A stretch of DNA of 8,385 bases from Candidatus Brevefilum sp. (GTDB lineage Bacteria; Chloroflexota; Anaerolineae; Anaerolineales; Anaerolineaceae), in contig SLIC01000225.1 in the NCBI GenBank assembly GCA_007135845.1, positions 1-8,385 of the forward strand, given 5' to 3'. This document shows, piece after piece, positions 6,460 to 8,385 of this stretch (positions are counted from its first letter, which is position 1; each line of letters opens with the position of its first letter). A model generated the notes under the pieces. It saw only the letters and a list, made by a program, of their open reading frames with translations, ran no database searches and was not told where the DNA came from. The position numbers and the translations under genes were made by a program.

Positions 6460-8385
6460 ATGAAGTTGAAAGCATATTGTGTTAAGTGTCGAGAAAAAAG
6501 ATCAATCAAAGACCCTGTGGCAGATTTTAATGCAGCCGGTGCGCCTGTGACAAAGGGTTTTTGTTCTCATTGTGGCACAAAGGTTTACCGAATGGGGAAG
6601 ACTGAGGCGCATGAGGGCCTGCCGAAACCAGAAATCAAACGCAAGAAGCAGGTGGCACGTAAGGGCAACCTGGTGATTGTTGAATCACCAGCAAAAGCAA
6701 AAACGGTCAGCCGCTTCCTGGGTAAGGGTTATACGGTACGTGCTTCGGTGGGGCATGTGCGTGACCTATTACGGTCGAAATTATCGGTTGATGTGGACAA
6801 TGATTTTGAACCCCAATACCGTGTGCCGAATGAAAAGCGCGATGTTGTCAAAGAATTAACAAAATTGGCTAAGAAGTCAGAGGCAATTTATCTGGCAACC
6901 GACCCCGATCGAGAGGGTGAGGCAATCGCATGGCATTTGATGGAAGCCGCAGAAATTGATGGTAACCGCACCAACCGGGTTGTTTTTCACGAAATTACAG
7001 ATGATGCGGTTCAACATGCCTTTGCCAATCCCAGGGGTATTGATATGGACTTGGTGGATGCGCAGCAAACGCGCAGGATTCTTGATCGCCTGGTTGGGTA
7101 CGGTATCAGCCCGATCCTCTGGCGGAAGGTTCGCAGCCGGCTTTCAGCTGGACGAGTGCAATCGGTTGCCTTGCGGTTGATCGTTGAACGTGAACGAGAG
7201 ATTGAAGCATTTGAACCGGTTGAATACTGGTCTATTGAAGCGGAATTACTGCCAGAAGGCGGGCAGGTTCCCTATATTGCCAAACTTTCAAAGATCAATG
7301 GTCAAGAGCCGCAATTGGGAAGTGAATCTGATGTAGAGCCCATCCTGGAGAATATGCGTCAGGCGAACTACACAGTAGATTCGATTAAACACGGTAAGCG
7401 ACGACGTAATCCATCGGCACCATTTATCACCAGTACTTTACAGCAGGACGCCTCACGAAAGTTGGGTTTTTCAGCACGGAAAACGATGGCCGTTGCTCAA
7501 CAGCTTTACGAGGGTATCGAACTCGATGGAGAGGGTACATCCGGTTTAATCACCTACATGCGTACGGATTCGACCAATATTTCTGCCGTCGCACTGCAGG
7601 AAGTGCGCGGGTACATTAAAAACCATTACGGTGATGAATACCTGCCAGAAAAACCACCTGTTTATAAAACACGCTCACAATCGGCGCAAGAAGCGCATGA
7701 AGCTATTCGTCCTACATCCATCGAGCGATTGCCTAAATCAATCAAGCAGTTCCTGACAAGAGATCAGTTCAAGCTTTACCAATTGATCTGGCAGCGCTTT
7801 ATTGCCTCTCAGATGACACCTGCAATCTATAAAACCCTGGCAGTGGAAATCATTGGGAGATGTGATGCAGACGATAAAAAGGATGGAGGAGATCAATACC
7901 TCTTACGGGCATCGGGTAGCCAATTGGAATTTCCTGGCTTTCTTTACATCTATGAAGAGGGTAAAGATGAAGATCAGGCTGAAGAGGACGAAGCAGACAG
8001 CGATCGCATCCCTGTTGATGATATCGAGCAGAATCAGCGCCAGGAACTTGTGGAACTCTATCCTGAGCAGCATTTCACCCAGCCGCCACCGCGGTTTACT
8101 GAAGCCTCCCTGGTTCAAGTGTTAGAAGAAAATGGCATAGGCAGACCATCAACCTATGCGCCGATCCTAACAACTATTCAAAACCGTGGTTATGTTCTTC
8201 GAGAAGATAAACGGCTGATACCAACAGAGACAGGCTTCCTGGTGAATGACCTCGTGGTCGAGTTTTTCCCCAATGTGGTAGACATTGGCTTCACTTCACG
8301 ACTAGAAGATCAGCTTGATATGATCGCATCCGGTGATGCCCAGTGGGTGGCTGTTATCCGAGAATTTTATGAGTCGTTTTCCGAA
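6460..8385 (+). CDS. topA: DNA topoisomerase I with N-terminal DUF5679 zinc ribbon, partial
   Basis: Type IA topoisomerase, which relaxes negatively supercoiled DNA by cutting one strand through a tyrosine. The frame stays open to the right edge (642 codons), and the C-terminus, where zinc ribbons usually lie, is outside. Residues 1-47 form a DUF5679-like module with two CxxC pairs (C7/C10 and C35/C38, the second in CSHCGTK), then a basic linker (about 48-68). Toprim starts with NLVIVESPAKAKT (70-82) and has DPDREGE (148-154). Further motifs are SAGRVQS (229-235), the active-site tyrosine Y366 in ITYMRTDST, QEAHEAIRP (410-418) and GIGRPSTY (559-566). A strongly acidic insert lies near 498-515. 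The ATG at 6460 is only 3 bases after GGAG. A TTG at 6466 is 9 bases away and would start just before AYCVKC, so it is a real alternative. Confidence 0.96.
   Translation, partial: MKLKAYCVKCREKRSIKDPVADFNAAGAPVTKGFCSHCGTKVYRMGKTEAHEGLPKPEIKRKKQVARKGNLVIVESPAKAKTVSRFLGKGYTVRASVGHVRDLLRSKLSVDVDNDFEPQYRVPNEKRDVVKELTKLAKKSEAIYLATDPDREGEAIAWHLMEAAEIDGNRTNRVVFHEITDDAVQHAFANPRGIDMDLVDAQQTRRILDRLVGYGISPILWRKVRSRLSAGRVQSVALRLIVEREREIEAFEPVEYWSIEAELLPEGGQVPYIAKLSKINGQEPQLGSESDVEPILENMRQANYTVDSIKHGKRRRNPSAPFITSTLQQDASRKLGFSARKTMAVAQQLYEGIELDGEGTSGLITYMRTDSTNISAVALQEVRGYIKNHYGDEYLPEKPPVYKTRSQSAQEAHEAIRPTSIERLPKSIKQFLTRDQFKLYQLIWQRFIASQMTPAIYKTLAVEIIGRCDADDKKDGGDQYLLRASGSQLEFPGFLYIYEEGKDEDQAEEDEADSDRIPVDDIEQNQRQELVELYPEQHFTQPPPRFTEASLVQVLEENGIGRPSTYAPILTTIQNRGYVLREDKRLIPTETGFLVNDLVVEFFPNVVDIGFTSRLEDQLDMIASGDAQWVAVIREFYESFSE

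Noticed and set aside
7853..8125. 90-codon plus-strand frame inside topA, considered as a sign of a frameshift
   Set aside because: The TopA frame continues without interruption through this stretch, including the acidic insert and the GIGRPSTY motif, so there is no frameshift.
1..8385. Mobile elements, CRISPR, tRNA/rRNA, toxin-antitoxin or defence genes
   Set aside because: No repeat-spacer pattern, transposase or integrase motif, tRNA-like fold or known defence domain was seen. Nearly all sequence is accounted for by conserved housekeeping genes.

Overview
The window is a compact, conserved bacterial housekeeping region, probably from the chromosome of a Chloroflexota (Anaerolineae-like) bacterium. 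That assignment is an inference. It rests on DUF5679 fused to topoisomerase I, a long S16, a DUF1015 gene beside a DegV gene, and moderate GC content. No phylogenetic test was possible. No mobile element, CRISPR array, tRNA or rRNA was seen, and I found no convincing new defence or metabolic system.

Layout. Positions 1-1373 are on the minus strand: a DUF1015-family gene cut by the left edge (start at 319), then a DegV-family lipid-binding protein (501-1373) with an intrinsic terminator at its 3' end (435-468). A divergent intergenic region (1374-1599) holds a good sigma70-type promoter for the rightward genes. From 1600 to the right edge everything is on the plus strand and closely packed: ffh (SRP54), rpsP (S16), khpA (KH-domain RNA-binding protein), rimM, dprA, a manC-type mannose-1-phosphate guanylyltransferase, and topA, which is cut by the right edge after 642 codons.

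How the genes fit together. ffh, rpsP, khpA and rimM form the classical protein-targeting and 30S-assembly cluster: Ffh delivers nascent membrane proteins, S16 and RimM build the 30S head and body, and KhpA binds RNA. In many bacteria trmD and rplS come next. Here they are missing, and the run continues into DNA processing (dprA, topA) with a nucleotide-sugar enzyme between them. rimM and dprA overlap by one base (TGATG), and manC and topA are 6 bases apart, so the right half is probably co-transcribed and partly translationally coupled.

The points most worth checking are the zinc-ribbon domain (DUF5679) at the N-terminus of TopA, two adjacent perfect RNA hairpins inside the first codons of rimM, and the altered order downstream of rimM.
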